A DNA stretch of 64,000 bases from Collybiopsis luxurians FD-317 M1 (Eukaryota; Basidiomycota; Agaricomycetes; Agaricales; Omphalotaceae). Position 1 is the stretch's first letter, and every line of letters begins with the position of its first letter. A model generated the notes under the pieces. It did no database searches and had not been told where the DNA came from. It saw only the letters and a list, made by a program, of their open reading frames with translations. The DNA is taken from the NCBI GenBank assembly GCA_000827265.1, contig KN834758.1, positions 620,001 through 684,000 on the forward strand, read 5' to 3'. Below are positions 45,001-56,618 of the stretch, in pieces. The position numbers and the translations under genes were made by a program.

Positions 45001-48000
45001 CCGCAGATGCTGCACGAGCATCTCTTCAAAGACTGGGAACGACCCTGATTGATACATCCCTAGCCCTTCCGTTGCTGATTCAAGTTGCTCAACAGCGGCA
45101 ATCGGCAGTCTTCTTAGCGCGTGATGCACATTTGAAATCGTTGGCTGGCTTATTCGACACTGTGCGTTCAACATTTCGTGATCGATTTACCAGCTTGTTA
45201 ACACAATGATTACTACCAGACGCACGGTGTTCTACTTCAATACCTAGAGCTTCTCACAACACCTTCAGTGGTCTCCCCTGGAGACTATGCAAACAAGGTG
45301 CTACCTCCTCTCCGGGATTTGCATGAAAAATACGGCATATCTGCTCCGGTCTGCATGCAGATTGTACGCCCGGTACTCCATACCCAACTGCTGGTGCGTG
45401 TTTAGCGTAGAGCTTCGTAGTACTGGCGCTGATCTGTACTGCAGGAATCAGCTTTGCAGATGCAAGAACAGGAGCGTAAAGCCAATGAAGAGGCCGAGAA
45501 ACGTCTCAAAGCAGCTTTGACTGCCAAGCGAGAACCTTCCATCACACAGTCTCGGGTAGCGTCTCCTTTACCGACCTCGTCTTCTGCAGATTCGGGGTCG
45601 CAAACCAAACCTGGTCCCGAGACACTGCCCTCCACCGAAGATGTATCAATGGACTCTGAGACTACGGCCTCAGTTCCTGCAGCTCCAGAGGTATATACAG
45701 TGTTTGTCGCTTGCGTGTGTGTATGTTGCTCACCTTGCCTAACAAAGAGTCCTTGGCTTCCGCAATTGGAGACGATCTTCGGAGATGTCCAACATATCAT
45801 CCCTAGTCAAGCCTATGATATTTTAGGGTGCGTATTGTTTTTGTCGCTGATCAAGCTTGTTTTGAAACTTGTCTTCTGCTAGCCCGGGATTTTACGTCAC
45901 TTTTTGGCAACTATCAACCTATGATCTCTCTCCTCCGAGTACGAGATATGATGAAGAGGTTGCCTCTCTACGGTCTCTTAGTCATCAAGAGGGCAGGGAA
46001 GTCATCGCATGCGACAAGTCGGCAGATCGTTCCAAGCGCGTTCTAGCTTCTTTGCATCGAATGAAGCGGGATAGATACGGTTCATTTGCTGATACTTTAA
46101 CCCAAGAGTACAAGGAACAGACTATGTCGCGAGCATTTACCCTGAAGCGACTTGCGCGCGAAAAGCTTCACTGGTTCACCAATGGTAGGCCGGTTCATTG
46201 TATTCCGGTAGTTTTGCTTTTACTGATTCTGAAACAGTCACCAATGCTGATCAGAAGCAAATGCAAGCCCACCTATTATTGGATACATTCCTCGAACATT
46301 GCATTCATCCCCGCAGTCTCTTGTCTCCTATGGATGCAGACTTCTGTGCGCAGTTCATCAAGACTCTGCATACTCAAGGAACACCGGGATTCCATACACT
46401 CGCATGTTATGATAAGGTAACTTTTCACTCTACCTCGATGGTTCACGTCTGATGCAGTATATCTAGATTTTGGGTGATCAAATCAAGGTTATCTTGTTTT
46501 CATGCAGTGAATATGAAGCCCGCAATTATGGTCAGGGAAAATTTCTATCAGATTGGCGCTTCAATTGAATATGGCACAGGTCGCTTCCTACTGGGAATAC
46601 TTTCCGATCTGAACAAGTGGCACTCAGATGAACAAACTTACATTTCGGATAATCGCTCGAAAGTTGGGGGAAAGACTGTCTTGCACACCGGCTTCCAGAG
46701 TCAATACAAATTACCGATGCCTAACGACAGTCAGCTCAAGTGGCCTATCTTCCAGAAGATCGTCCGAAAATGGCATAAGAAAATTGCCACGGTATGTCTT
46801 CCGTTTCATTCTTTGAACATTAGAGTTAATATTAGGTATGGCATCAGGCTTTCACGGAATGTATTCAAACTGGAGAATTCATGCGTGTTTACAATGCAAT
46901 CATCGTGCTGAAGGAAATATTGCCATTCTTCCCGCTTGCTGCTGTAGCTCAAGAAACTGGTTCTCAACTCGATAAAGTCATGGACCAGTTTCTAGAGAAG
47001 GAGGATCGGGGTGACTTGAAAATTCTTGGCCGGGCGTGAGTAAAAATCGTTATCTTTCGTATCCATGCTCAGCATTTGCTGTAGGTATTCTGCCAGCTTG
47101 AAAAAACGCGAGCAATTCTGGACCTCAACCAAGATTGCCGGCAAGGTATACCTTCATAGCACACCCTCTATGCAGTCGCTCATCATGTTTTTCAACAGCC
47201 GGCCGCTGCTCCTTCTCCTAGACCTGTTGGGCCTATGATCGACAGACCTCGCTCAGCTGCTCCTCCGGCAGGTCCGAGCGCTCAGAGCGTTTCCAAAGCC
47301 GATGTCAAACGACCCTCCCCCCAAATCACTGCTCCTTCTGCCCCTCGTGCTCAATTAGCCAATAACAAATCCCTACCTGCGACGGAAAAGTCGAACATTG
47401 CAGCGGCAATGGAGAGGTAGTTAAGCCCCTTCCTGTCCTTGTTATTTTGCACTGAATTTTTTTTAGCGTCCCCCGGCCTCCAGTCGTGAAGAGGGTTAGA
47501 CCAGAAGCAAATAACACTGGCTCACCCAAACCTCCTCCCGACCAGCCCTCGGAAAATAACGTCGTCGAGTCTGATGATAGGAAACCTGACGTCAACGAAG
47601 CAAATGGACGAGGAGAAGCTAGAGCTGCTCCCAAAGAAACCCTCCAATCCTCCCGTGGTGAACGGTCGACGCAAGAGCAAGTTACTCACCCAACCCCAAC
47701 GATGCCCCCGCCTTCTGAGCCCAGTCAAAAGCCCTCCGCCAATGAATTGCGAGCAACAGCCCAACAAAGTCGCTCAGACAAAACTGACGACAACCGTGGC
47801 CGTTCCAATGAAGTTTCGCGTGGTCAAAATGGATCCTCTGCACCTTCTCCTCGGCGTCGTTCTGCGTCACCGTCTAGTCGACCGGGCACCCGAAACCATA
47901 GTTCCGACAGTCGCACGAGCGCTGGTAGGTCGCGAAGTGAGCGAGGCCCTGGCGAATCGTCGGCTGACAAGAGGGAACGTGAGCCAATTCGACGTGACAG

Positions 48001-49164
48001 CTTAACTCATAACCGAAGTGAGCGTGCTGGCCGAGAGCGCACTACTACTGGCGATAGCGACCGAGATCGCGATTCGCGCCGTGATAGACACGGGGATAAA
48101 GAAAGGGAGCGAGGGGGAGATCGTGACCGAGAGAGGGATAAAGACCGTGAGCGGGAGAAGGACAGAGACAGACACGGAGACAGACATCGCCGAGATGACA
48201 AACGCGAGAGTAATCGTAAAGATCGCGATGGCCGAAGTCACAACACAGAAACCCCCAATTCAGCCGCTGTGGATGACCGTTCACCTGCGCGGCCTGATAT
48301 GAGACATCGGAATACACAACCTGATGATGGCCTAGGCAAGCGCAGGAGAGGCGAGGATGAGGTAGGTCTGGATAGATTCTGCTGCGGAATGAAATCTCAT
48401 AGCTTTGACTAGCTGGATCGGGGCTCGAAGCGAAGTGCTCGCAAAGATGCCCATCGCGAAGATCGTTCGAGGCGACCTGGCGACAAGAATGAACACAACG
48501 ACCGTTCTCGTGAGTCGGATAGACGCAGCAGACGCGGTGAGGCCGACAGCAACGACAATCGAGCCGAAGGTTCTGACAAGGTTCGTTCTACTCTTCACCG
48601 CTACTACGGCCCGTGTTGAAACTTGTACAGACTGAGAGCAAGCGTCCTCCTGACGGGCCTCAAGGCGACAAACGTCCTCCTGACTCTCATGGAAGAGCTA
48701 GCACAAAGCCTACCAAGCTCACACCGTCTGCGCCTCGAGCAATGTCGATCTCCGAGAACTCAAGGAATGCTGGTAAAGCCGATTCCGGGCGCGGTCCGAC
48801 GGGGCCCGGCGCATCTGCGGAAGGCATAGTGGGTGGCGGCAGTCTGCGCTCAAGGATTGGCGACAAGGAGTCTACTTCCCGGCCTGCGCCCTACCACAAT
48901 CGTAAGGACGAAAGAGGCGATTCTCGGAAACGACCCTTTCCCGGTATGTATGCATTGCTTCTCTCGTACTTCAAAGACCAATTCTTCCCCCTAGATCGCG
49001 AAAAAGATCCTCACGAGGCTTCTAACCAAGGAACAGAACAATCATCTAACAAACGTCAGAAACTTATACGCAATCGTTATACAGGAGAATCCGCCAATAT
49101 GGCGAAGAAAACCTTACCAATTAGTCCTCAAGCCAGCGATAGGCTGCAAGGGAGGAAGGACTAA
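42038..49164 (+). CDS. THO2: THO complex subunit 2 (Tho2/THOC2)
   Basis: Scaffold of the THO complex, which couples transcription to mRNA export. It is the largest gene here, about 2,000 residues in some 20 exons. The start MDVVSTVQGCIGTWKSGGED is likely, but the join to the second exon (LTTAYNTLLSSTLTTSSPKQ) is unresolved. Family segments: KKLLECGILSPSVCRERLDL, RTGILYKQNKFNLLREQSEG, YSKLTVELTSALG (Tho2 N domain), PLRQFWYRVVRQYILPSLPF, CILFTNAVNQIMAYDNL, ILTYIVHQLQNGQTTEIVVL, YVTFWQLSTYDLSPPSTRYD (Tho2 C-terminal domain) and CIHPRSLLSPMDADFCAQFI. The tail (47480-49164) is disordered: Pro/Ser-rich, then RD/RE/KD repeats and Lys/Arg-rich. Confidence 0.93.
48040..48240 (+). repeat. THO2: Arg/Asp/Glu/Lys dipeptide-repeat tract in Tho2
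   Basis: Degenerate 6-bp units of the gaccgN type encode alternating RD, RE and KD dipeptides. This is low-complexity charged sequence of the kind found in RNA-processing factors. Confidence 0.8.
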
Positions 49165-49417
49165 TAAGGGCACTGTAGCATACTCCGATGTAGATCTATT
49201 CTCGTTATTCTGTGGTGTATGGAAGAGGAGGCCTTTCGCGTAATTATGGCATTCACATAACCCTCATAATCAATACACGATTCCCTCTTTGGGACGACGA
49301 ATTGCCGGGAGAATCAGCTTGGACTGCTCGCCAAAGTTCATTATACAGGATCAGTTGGGTCAGTTCATAACTAATACAAAGTATTGTACTATAATGCTTT
49401 ACTTATTTACGCTACTT

Positions 49418-51038
49418 TTATTTGGCAGCCTTGGCAGCACTATTGAAAGCTCTCCAGGCCTTGGCTGCCGCACCCGGTCGACGCAAAGTGAGCAGAACGT
49501 GGAGCATAGCACTGAGAACCATGACACTTCCCGCCTGATGAGCCGCCGCCAACGGAACCGGAACAAGATGAAGGAGAGTGGTGATTCCAAGTAGGAGTTG
49601 CACGTTGACCATTCCGAAAGCAAAAGTTACCGCAGTCCGTGTCGCTGGGGGTAATACTGCACGCATGCTCCTTGCTCGGACAAACAGTAAGGCGGTACTG
49701 AGGTACGAGGCCATCGCCTGGAGTGATTAAGTCAACTGCGATTCCTTCGCATCAGCGAAAATTTGAGCACTTACAAGCATGCGGTGATCGAACTGGACTG
49801 TGGTAGGGTTCTCAAAGATATTCCTCCATTTGTCCGATCCATCTTCGCGTTTGGCATAAGCCGGTGATATGAGTTCCTCTCTCGGAGGAGCTAATCGACC
49901 ACCCATCAGAGGAAATTCGTTATACAGTAATCCAGCATCGAGGCCAGCAACGAATGCGCCTGTGACAACTAGAATGAGAGCTTGAAGCATGCTTGAAACA
50001 TGTATGGAATACGCACCAGATAGGGCCGTCAAAAAGACGAGGCCTGTCAGACCCCATGCGCGAGCCTTGAAGCGCATCACAGCCGGGGATTTCAGCGCTT
50101 CATTGAACGCGGTCGTCGTGAGACCCATCCACTTTGAACCAGCGGCATACTTCCGCTCTTTAAGTATGGCCAAACCCGAGCTAAACATTCCCGCGTAAAG
50201 TAAAAGAGCTAAACCCAGATGCGCAGCTAGTCGGTATTGCGACACACGAGGGACTGCTCCGGGTGTTTCCATTAACGCGTCGTCCAGGCCAGATTTCACC
50301 ATGTACCATCCAAGACCGCCTTGCGCACCGATCAACAGAGCTAACGCGCTAAGCCTAGCAACTAGCGGCTTGGAGAGACGTCTCTTCGCAGCGAAATAGA
50401 CTAAAGGGCCGACAAACACAATACCGATCAAACGACCTAGGACGCGATGTCCCCATTCCATGTAGAAGATACGCTTAAAATCCTCCAACTGGAAAGAGTG
50501 ATTCATGCTAGAGACAAGTTAGAACAAGGTCAAACCGGATTAAAATCACATACAGCTTAAACTCAGGAGTAGCTTTGTACTTTGCGAATTCCTCTTCCCA
50601 TTCAGCTTGGGACATTGGAGGCAGAATACCTGTGACTGGCTTCCATTCCGTGATACTAAGACCAGATTCGGTCAAACGGGTTATACCTCCCACAACAATA
50701 ATAGCAAAGACCAAAGTAGACGATGCCATTAACCATGCACCGACAGATTTGGGAGGAAGAACGGGCAAAGCTTCCTCCGCACTCGCCGACCCAGATTGCT
50801 CTTCTGCAAAATTAGATTTATTCGTTGAGAAGAACTTTTTCTCAGCAAGCAGCGTATCTTTCTTGGCATTCAAATAGGCCGAACGGAAAGATGAAGCAGA
50901 AAAACTTTTCTGGAATGACAGAGCGTTCACCCGGGAAAGTACAGAAACAGGTTTAGCGAAACTGCGCGTCCATAGCGTCCTTGAGCATCTGAGGGAAGTT
51001 TGAAGGGAGTTTGGAGCCCTCAAACAGGACGAGAGCAT
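49418..51038 (-). CDS. COX15: Heme A synthase Cox15
   Basis: Inner-membrane oxygenase that converts heme O to heme A for cytochrome oxidase. Start at 51038 ([20 protein letters not shown]) gives a basic mitochondrial presequence; an upstream in-frame ATG at 51140 is less presequence-like. Membrane part: [60 protein letters not shown] (heme-ligand His in EWGHR), [54 protein letters not shown] and [20 protein letters not shown]. Two or more short introns; about 480 residues. Divergent from BOL3. Confidence 0.95.
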
Positions 51039-51171
51039 AGATAATGGCGGTACGGTATCAAGGGCAGTCCAGAATCCAGACGGTCGAGAGCCTCGCAAAT
51101 ATTTCTCGGCCCGGCTACGACCTTGCGCGTCGCTGACCAATGGCAGACGCGCTTTCAGTCATTTCCGAACC

Positions 51172-51552
51172 ATGTTGTCCATTTCCCGACGATTCTTAGC
51201 GACAGCCTTACATGCTCGCAGATTCTCTGCAATACCTGATTCCTCGCTCACAAAAGGAGAACAAAATATTCGGAGCAAACTAATAGAAAAGTTCAATCCT
51301 TCAACAATCCATGTTCAGGATGTCTCGGGTGCGCTGCGGAAGGTGCTGTCCTGATTCTGATGCTTAGAGACTGGGAATTTAGGCGGCTGTGGAGATTTCT
51401 ACGCAATAACCATTGCAAGTGAAGCATTCAAAGGCTTGACTATGGTCAAACAGCACAGACTCGTCACGGAAACGCTGAAGAAGGAAATTGAAAACATTCA
51501 CGGCCTGCAGGCGAGTAACAGCACTTTGGTTTTGGTGCAATCATTGTGCTGA
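51172..51552 (+). CDS. BOL3: BolA-like mitochondrial protein Bol3
   Basis: Assists insertion of 4Fe-4S clusters into mitochondrial proteins. Start MLSISRRFLATALHARRFSA is a typical presequence. The BolA fold follows: NIRSKLIEKFNPSTIHVQDV, then an intron starting GTGCGC (about 51331-51390) to GCGDFYAITIASEAFKGLTM and VKQHRLVTETLKKEIENIHG with the invariant His. Read through, the end is LQASNSTLVLVQSLC, stop at 51550. Alternatively a GC-AG intron could start at GCGAGT right after LQ, where most homologs end within a few residues. The first of these ends is annotated. Confidence 0.85.
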
Positions 51553-51796
51553 TCGTGGGATGGCTTATGTAGATAAAAACTATGGTTCAATGATGTGCGC
51601 AACGAACTATGGATGGTGGTTCATCCATCAAGCAGGCACTGAGCTGTACTCTGCACGAGGCATTGTATGTATGTGACGTCAATCAGAGTCCAGGCAAGAT
51701 TATAGGACTTTTCTCGGTGCTCAACAAAATCTAGAACAGATTGGCGACATTCGTCCTGTACGGACTTTTAGAGAAGGAAACGGACAGCTTGATTTG

Positions 51797-52918
51797 TTAC
51801 ATTAATTTTGAAAGTCTAATCAGTGTGATAGATTCTCGACCGTAGATAATTCGATTCGGATCGTCCACAACCTATGTGGCTTGATTATCCAAGCCACCTG
51901 CATTTGATATCACACATACCTCCTGCCAGGTGAACTTCTTTTTCAGCATACCGAAAAATCTCTTATCCGCCTATGATATCGGAATGAGCAATGAGACAGC
52001 ATGCACGAGACAATCACGACCTTGCGTCTCTTTTTATAGCAAAACAGGATGGTTGTTTCTTGCGTCGATAGTGCGTCGAGTGTCTGAACGAGCAGCGGGA
52101 ATGAAGGCTCAAAATACACACAGTCAGCTGCCAATATGATGTCCGGCTGCGGTATTGCTGTAGGTATCGATGATCCCCTACAAACATTTGTCGGTATCGT
52201 TCTAGACTACGCCACAGCGGTAAAAGGGGGGGGCAAACCAGTCGAGTTCGGCCACGGTGCAGTTCTGAAGGCTATTCATAGCCAAGTTTTGTCGCATGAT
52301 GTCGAGGAGAGGTCTATGAGTGAATTGCTTTCGGTTGCGCTGGACCTATGCGGTTCATTAATAAAAGACCTACACTTGATCTGTGATCCAAACTTTGCTC
52401 GCTCCCAAGGAGGCCTAAACGAAAGTCCCCGTTTTGACCGAATGAACCTATACATCTTTCATGAAAACCTACTGCTATCAAACCAACAAGGCCGGTACCA
52501 CTGCCTAATTCGACAACTCGTCTTCCCTGCAGGAATTCTGATCCTCTCCTGATGAGGTAGCTCGATAAGATCTAAAAACAGCCCTCTCCATTGTCAGTAA
52601 CCGAGGCTGTTTTCATTGTTAACTGAGGTGATGGGGCACCTGTCCCGCTGGCCAAACTACTCCCCCGCAACCCGGAGATGCATCTACTTGAAGAGTGATA
52701 GATACTGTTCCCTGATGTTGACTCTCAAAGTCCAGTCGGAGGGTTTTGTCATTAATCGAGTAAGATTGTCCAGGAAGAACGGACAATAATTCGGTTCGCG
52801 CTAGATCTTGCGTCCCTAGCTGTTCCTCTCCTACACGGAAGTACCTAAACGGTTCATCGAGTTCATATTTCTCATCATCAACAGGGTTCCGTTCCTCATC
52901 AGACTGCGGTGTTGGCAT
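51797..52918 (-). CDS. Protein-lysine N-methyltransferase, EFM6/METTL21 type
   Basis: Class I SAM-dependent methyltransferase, probably acting on a lysine of a translation factor. Start at 52918 (MPTPQSDEERNPVDDEKYEL) rather than the upstream in-frame ATG at 53035. An N-terminal beta region (TLRLDFESQHQGTVSITLQV, DASPGCGGVVWPAG) leads to motif I, RRVVELGSGTGLVGLIA (about 52500-52560). Then VWITDQ, PLLDIMRQNLAMNSLQNCTV, AELDWG and the family signature AADCVYFEPSFPLLVQTLDA (DCVY = DxxY). The last exons give ADKRFFGMLKKKFTWQE and VVDDPNRIIYGRESITLIRL. This mix fits Efm6 best; METTL21 relatives modify other substrates. Convergent with BOL3. Confidence 0.85.
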
Positions 52919-53218
52919 TAGAAATCTTGAATGAAGAATGAATTTGGTGGCAGTGGAAGAGAGTCGAGAGGATACGTAGCAGAACTTCCCAGGCCAATCA
53001 CGGCCTAGGTATCCGCTACTGAATTCAACCCACACTTGCGTTCATCATGATTGTTGCAGCACAGAGTCTTGTGGGCCGTTTCAACGTGCACGTACATCAT
53101 TCATGATCACAGCAAAGGTTGTAGTATATTAGTACAAGCTATCGAGGCACAGGCTTTCATCTTTCCCGACTTTCACAACGGTTTGAGGCTGAGGTCTACA
53201 ACCTCCAGACACTTTACG

Positions 53219-53942
53219 ATGGCTTTAGTCAACAGACAGCATTCGATTGCTTTATTATTCCCTTCAAAGTTATCCAGTCCTCGATCGAACCGAAGTAGAC
53301 CTTCGTCAGCTGCGAGTTCCTCATCGAGTTCTTCATCTTCCCCTTCAATTTATTCCTTCTATCGAACGAGCGGAGAGTCAACGCAGGCATCCGAAAGATC
53401 CCGTTCTTCAGCGGCAGCCTCTCACCCTACCACATTCCTAGGTCCCTCTAAAACAAGGAATTCTTGCTTGTCAGAATTTTGCGTTGATTGGTGAGAAGTT
53501 TTACCAGCGAAAAAGTAATCTTCTGATCACTAATAGTGAACTTTACTTTTGCACACTTAGCCGTCATTCGCATATGCGACGCAAACCTAAACCAAAGCCG
53601 AGAGTGATCAGACCACTTCCACCTCTTCCACCACCTCGTAGTAGCATAAGACCGCTTCCGCGACCGACTGGAGTGCGGAAACTTCCGTCCCTGCCTTCAC
53701 CAGGACCAGGGCAGGTCGTCGAGCGGCCCTTGCCACAAAGTAGGGTGACGGAAGTAGGCACGTCCGTGCGGCATAGCAAGAAACCTCTAGAGGAGGACCT
53801 GGGATACGACCCACATTTCATACCAGAGATTGATTGGGATACTATCATGATCGAGATTGTACGAAGCGGGATGGAAAGTGGTAGCAATAGTGATTGGGAA
53901 AGTGACGCGGATAGTATCTACACAGATGCGACCGCGGATTAG
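53219..53942 (+). CDS. Ser-rich / proline-rich hypothetical protein
   Basis: Not recognised. Exon 1 starts MALVNRQHSIALLFPSKLSS and is dominated by Ser. A GTGAGA..ACTTAG intron (about 53492-53560) splits a Cys codon and leads to RHSHMRRKPKPKPRVIRPLP. A polyproline region with repeated RPLP elements follows (candidate SH3-binding sites), then an acidic end, DPHFIPEIDWDTIMIEIV, and Ser/Asp-rich residues. About 215 residues, no membrane segment. Signalling or cytoskeletal binding is only a guess from the proline motifs. Confidence 0.65.
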
Positions 53943-54262
53943 GGATATGGCAAATATGGATTGGATTTCAAGCATATGTATTTAGAGAGGACTCAGGCAT
54001 TGCAGTAAATTAAGCGTTAACTTAAATGTATCTTAAGCTATGTTGTATGGTAGATATTGCAATATTGCAACCCTTGTGAACATTGACAGACCGCATGCTT
54101 TGAAGAAGATCTTGAATCGTCGAGCCAAGTGGTGAGCAGCCCAAAATCATTGATTGAGGGAAAAAGCAAATGAGTATTGAATTGAAATGCGCAAACAAGA
54201 TCAATCAATTTACGCGGCGCCTCAGAGCGCCTCTCTGAAATCAGCTCCTAACCCATCCCATT
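53943..54262. other. Intergenic region with no supported gene
   Basis: About 320 bp between two genes on the same strand. Short AT-rich patches only. Confidence 0.5.
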
Positions 54263-56164
54263 ATGTCCGAAAATTTTGAATTCAGATTTTATTGGTTGGT
54301 ATTTCCACTGAACCTACAATTTCATTAATTAAGTCTTCCTCAGGCCTCATACCGAACCTAATACTGTCATTGTAGCCGGTACCTTTGACCAGGTTCGTGC
54401 TTCCAAACTTTTAGCTTCCGTGGACTTGACGCTCAGTCTTTTTGCAGTGGTCCCAATCAATACACCTAGTAAAAGGAGAGGACGGCTTTAGAGGAAAGGC
54501 ATTGGTCAGCTGGAACGCCAAAATTTTGTACAAGTTTATCGTGGACGGACAATGGGTCGTAAACACCCAGGAACCGACCGAAACCGACGAGGCTGGTAAC
54601 GTTAATAACGTTTTCACAACTCCCTCGAAACCTTCGGACGTATCTCAGGCAAATGGGAACGGAACAGTGCCAGAGTCTCAACCTGCTTCAGATTCAGCAG
54701 CAGGTAAGCCAGAGATAGAACAGGGCACAAATAGTAGAATCCTTCCTCAGCTGGTTTCAGATTTGGTAACAACCATTGCTGCCACTGATGGCACCTCGTC
54801 CGCGCTCAATTACGTAGCCTCGGGCGTTGGAGCTGCTATTCAGGGTGTCATCGGTGTAGACCCCATCAATCCCGACCAGGTGAGTCGGCTATTATCTTTA
54901 CGTTAATTCAATTTTTAAAATTCCATTCTAGATGTCAGTCAAATCTCCAATTTCTCCTGTTCCTCCAACTCCAAGTGCGATTGCCCCGCTAATTGAAGAG
55001 TCTATTCCCGACTCTGCGGTCTCAGAAAGCGCAGCCGAAGAGAAGTCTATCGCCGAACTCCCTACTTCGGATACGACTGAATCAGCAGCCGCCCCAGCCA
55101 TCGAGCCTTCCACTCACACACCTGTTACCCCGGCCGTGGAATCCCTGGAAGAACCATCTACTGCAAAATCTTCGCCTGCCGCTGAGGTTTCCTCGGAGCC
55201 TGCTGTCGAAGCCTCGACACATATTCTTATACCCACACCTGTAAAATCCGAATCATCCATTGACGTTGTGCCAGACACCTCTGCTACGGATGTAATCACT
55301 TCGGAGTCTGCTTCCTCTCCTGCTGCTGAAGCCCCCTCCGAGCCTGCTGTCGAAGCCTCGACACACATTCTCATACCCACATCCGTAAAATCTGAATCGT
55401 CCGTTGACATTGCTCCAGACGCCTCCGCTGCGGATGTGGTTATCACAGAGTCTGCTTCCTCTCCTGCTGTTGAAGCTACTCCGGAAAACACCAAGGCAGT
55501 GGAATCTGTTCCTCCAAGTGCTGCTGTTGAAATATCATCAGAAACAACAGCGGAGCCTTCAGGAACTAGAGAGACTGTTCAGCCTGCCCCAGAGGCCAGC
55601 AGCAACGCAAATGCTGCAGAGCCCAAAGCTCCTGTCTTAACTGCAGAAGCAACAAAATTCAACGGGACTAATAGCGTAGAATCACCTGTGATCGCTGAGC
55701 CAGTCACGGAAGCTCTTAAAGCCAATGCAGATTCAACCTCCAAAACTGAAGATGCTGTGCCTGCTGCTACTTCCACCTCTGCCGGGCAGACCACTTCCAC
55801 CGAAGCTCCGAAAACCAACGGAGAATCTGTTTCTAAAGCTGAGGATGTGGTTCCTACTGTTACTTCTGTTCCCGCTGAGCCGATTACTTCCACCCCAGCT
55901 GTGGAAGCTCCGAAAGCCAATGGGGATTCCGCGTCCAAATCAAAAGACGCTCCCGCGACTCCTCCAGAAACTCCGTCTGCTCCTTCTACTCCCAGTAAGA
56001 AAGACTCGCAAGCTTTCCCTACGACAGACTCTGCTAGTTCTTCTCCGTCCTCATCAAAATTCGGTACGGCTTCCTCCCGCACGAAGCGCAAGTCCATCTT
56101 CGGAAGGATGAGCCTCAAGAATATATTCAGTAAGGACAAGGACAAGGAAAAGGAAAAATCATGA
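54263..56164 (+). CDS. AMPK-type glycogen-binding (CBM48) protein, Crp1/Mdg1-like
   Basis: An N-terminal E-set/CBM48 domain is built from exon 1, MSENFEFRFYW, and exon 2, PHTEPNTVIVAGTFDQ, then WSQSIHLVKGEDGFRGKAL, NAKILYKFIVDGQWVVN and GNVNNVF. This is the usual F.W......V.V.G.F..W and YK.IVDG.W pattern. A helical stretch (LVTTIAATDGTSSALNYVAS) precedes a 400-residue disordered region very rich in Ser, Ala, Pro, Glu and Thr, with two 144-bp tandem repeats. The C-terminus is basic: SSRTKRKSIFGRMSLKNIFS, then KDKDKEKEK. In yeast the family includes cruciform-DNA-binding Crp1 and Mdg1. Carbohydrate binding is not assured. Confidence 0.82.
55169..55456 (+). repeat. Two 144-bp coding tandem repeats (48 residues each)
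   Basis: Units at 55169-55312 and 55313-55456 both read SSPAAE..SEPAVEASTHIL, then IPT.VKSESS and a variable acidic end. A third unit starts (ASSPAVEA) but decays. Slippage or unequal crossing-over may change the copy number. Confidence 0.85.
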
Positions 56165-56618
56165 TCTGCTCCTTTCCTTCACGTCCTTCACGAGCGAACG
56201 ATTGAATGATATATAAGTGGCGTATTTCTCGTTTATGCTTTAGCCTTTTTATTTCATCTGCTCGGATATAGAATTTTGCGTAATTACTTAGACAATACCC
56301 AAACTATCCTGATTCAACCCTTCGACTATCGACGTTCTTTTTCATAATTAATATGTATCCCACTTTTGGTCAACTTCTTTTTTCCGATACATCTGTTTGC
56401 TTGTTGTTGTACATAGCGCTACACTGGAATAATTGTTACAGTTTACTGATGCTGTGAAGCCTAAACTGTAAGGTTGAGAAATGGCGAATGCTGAGCTGAC
56501 TAGATAGACTCTGAAGGGTAGTCCTTGTTGGCCTCAGTTGATCAACGATCGTGTTTCTAACTCTAAAAATGTCCGTATCATATATGCCACACTCCAGCCA
56601 TAGTGATCATGATAGCAA
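56165..56618. other. Convergent intergenic region with no supported gene
   Basis: About 450 bp between the stops of the CBM48 gene and HBS1; T-rich 3' flank sequence only. Confidence 0.5.

Noticed and set aside
48002..48317. Minus-strand ORFs of repetitive Ser/Arg/Val composition
   Set aside because: Mirror translation of the charged dipeptide-repeat tail of THO2.
52136..52552. Plus-strand ORF of 138 residues
   Set aside because: Antisense to the EFM6-like methyltransferase exons, which explain the region.
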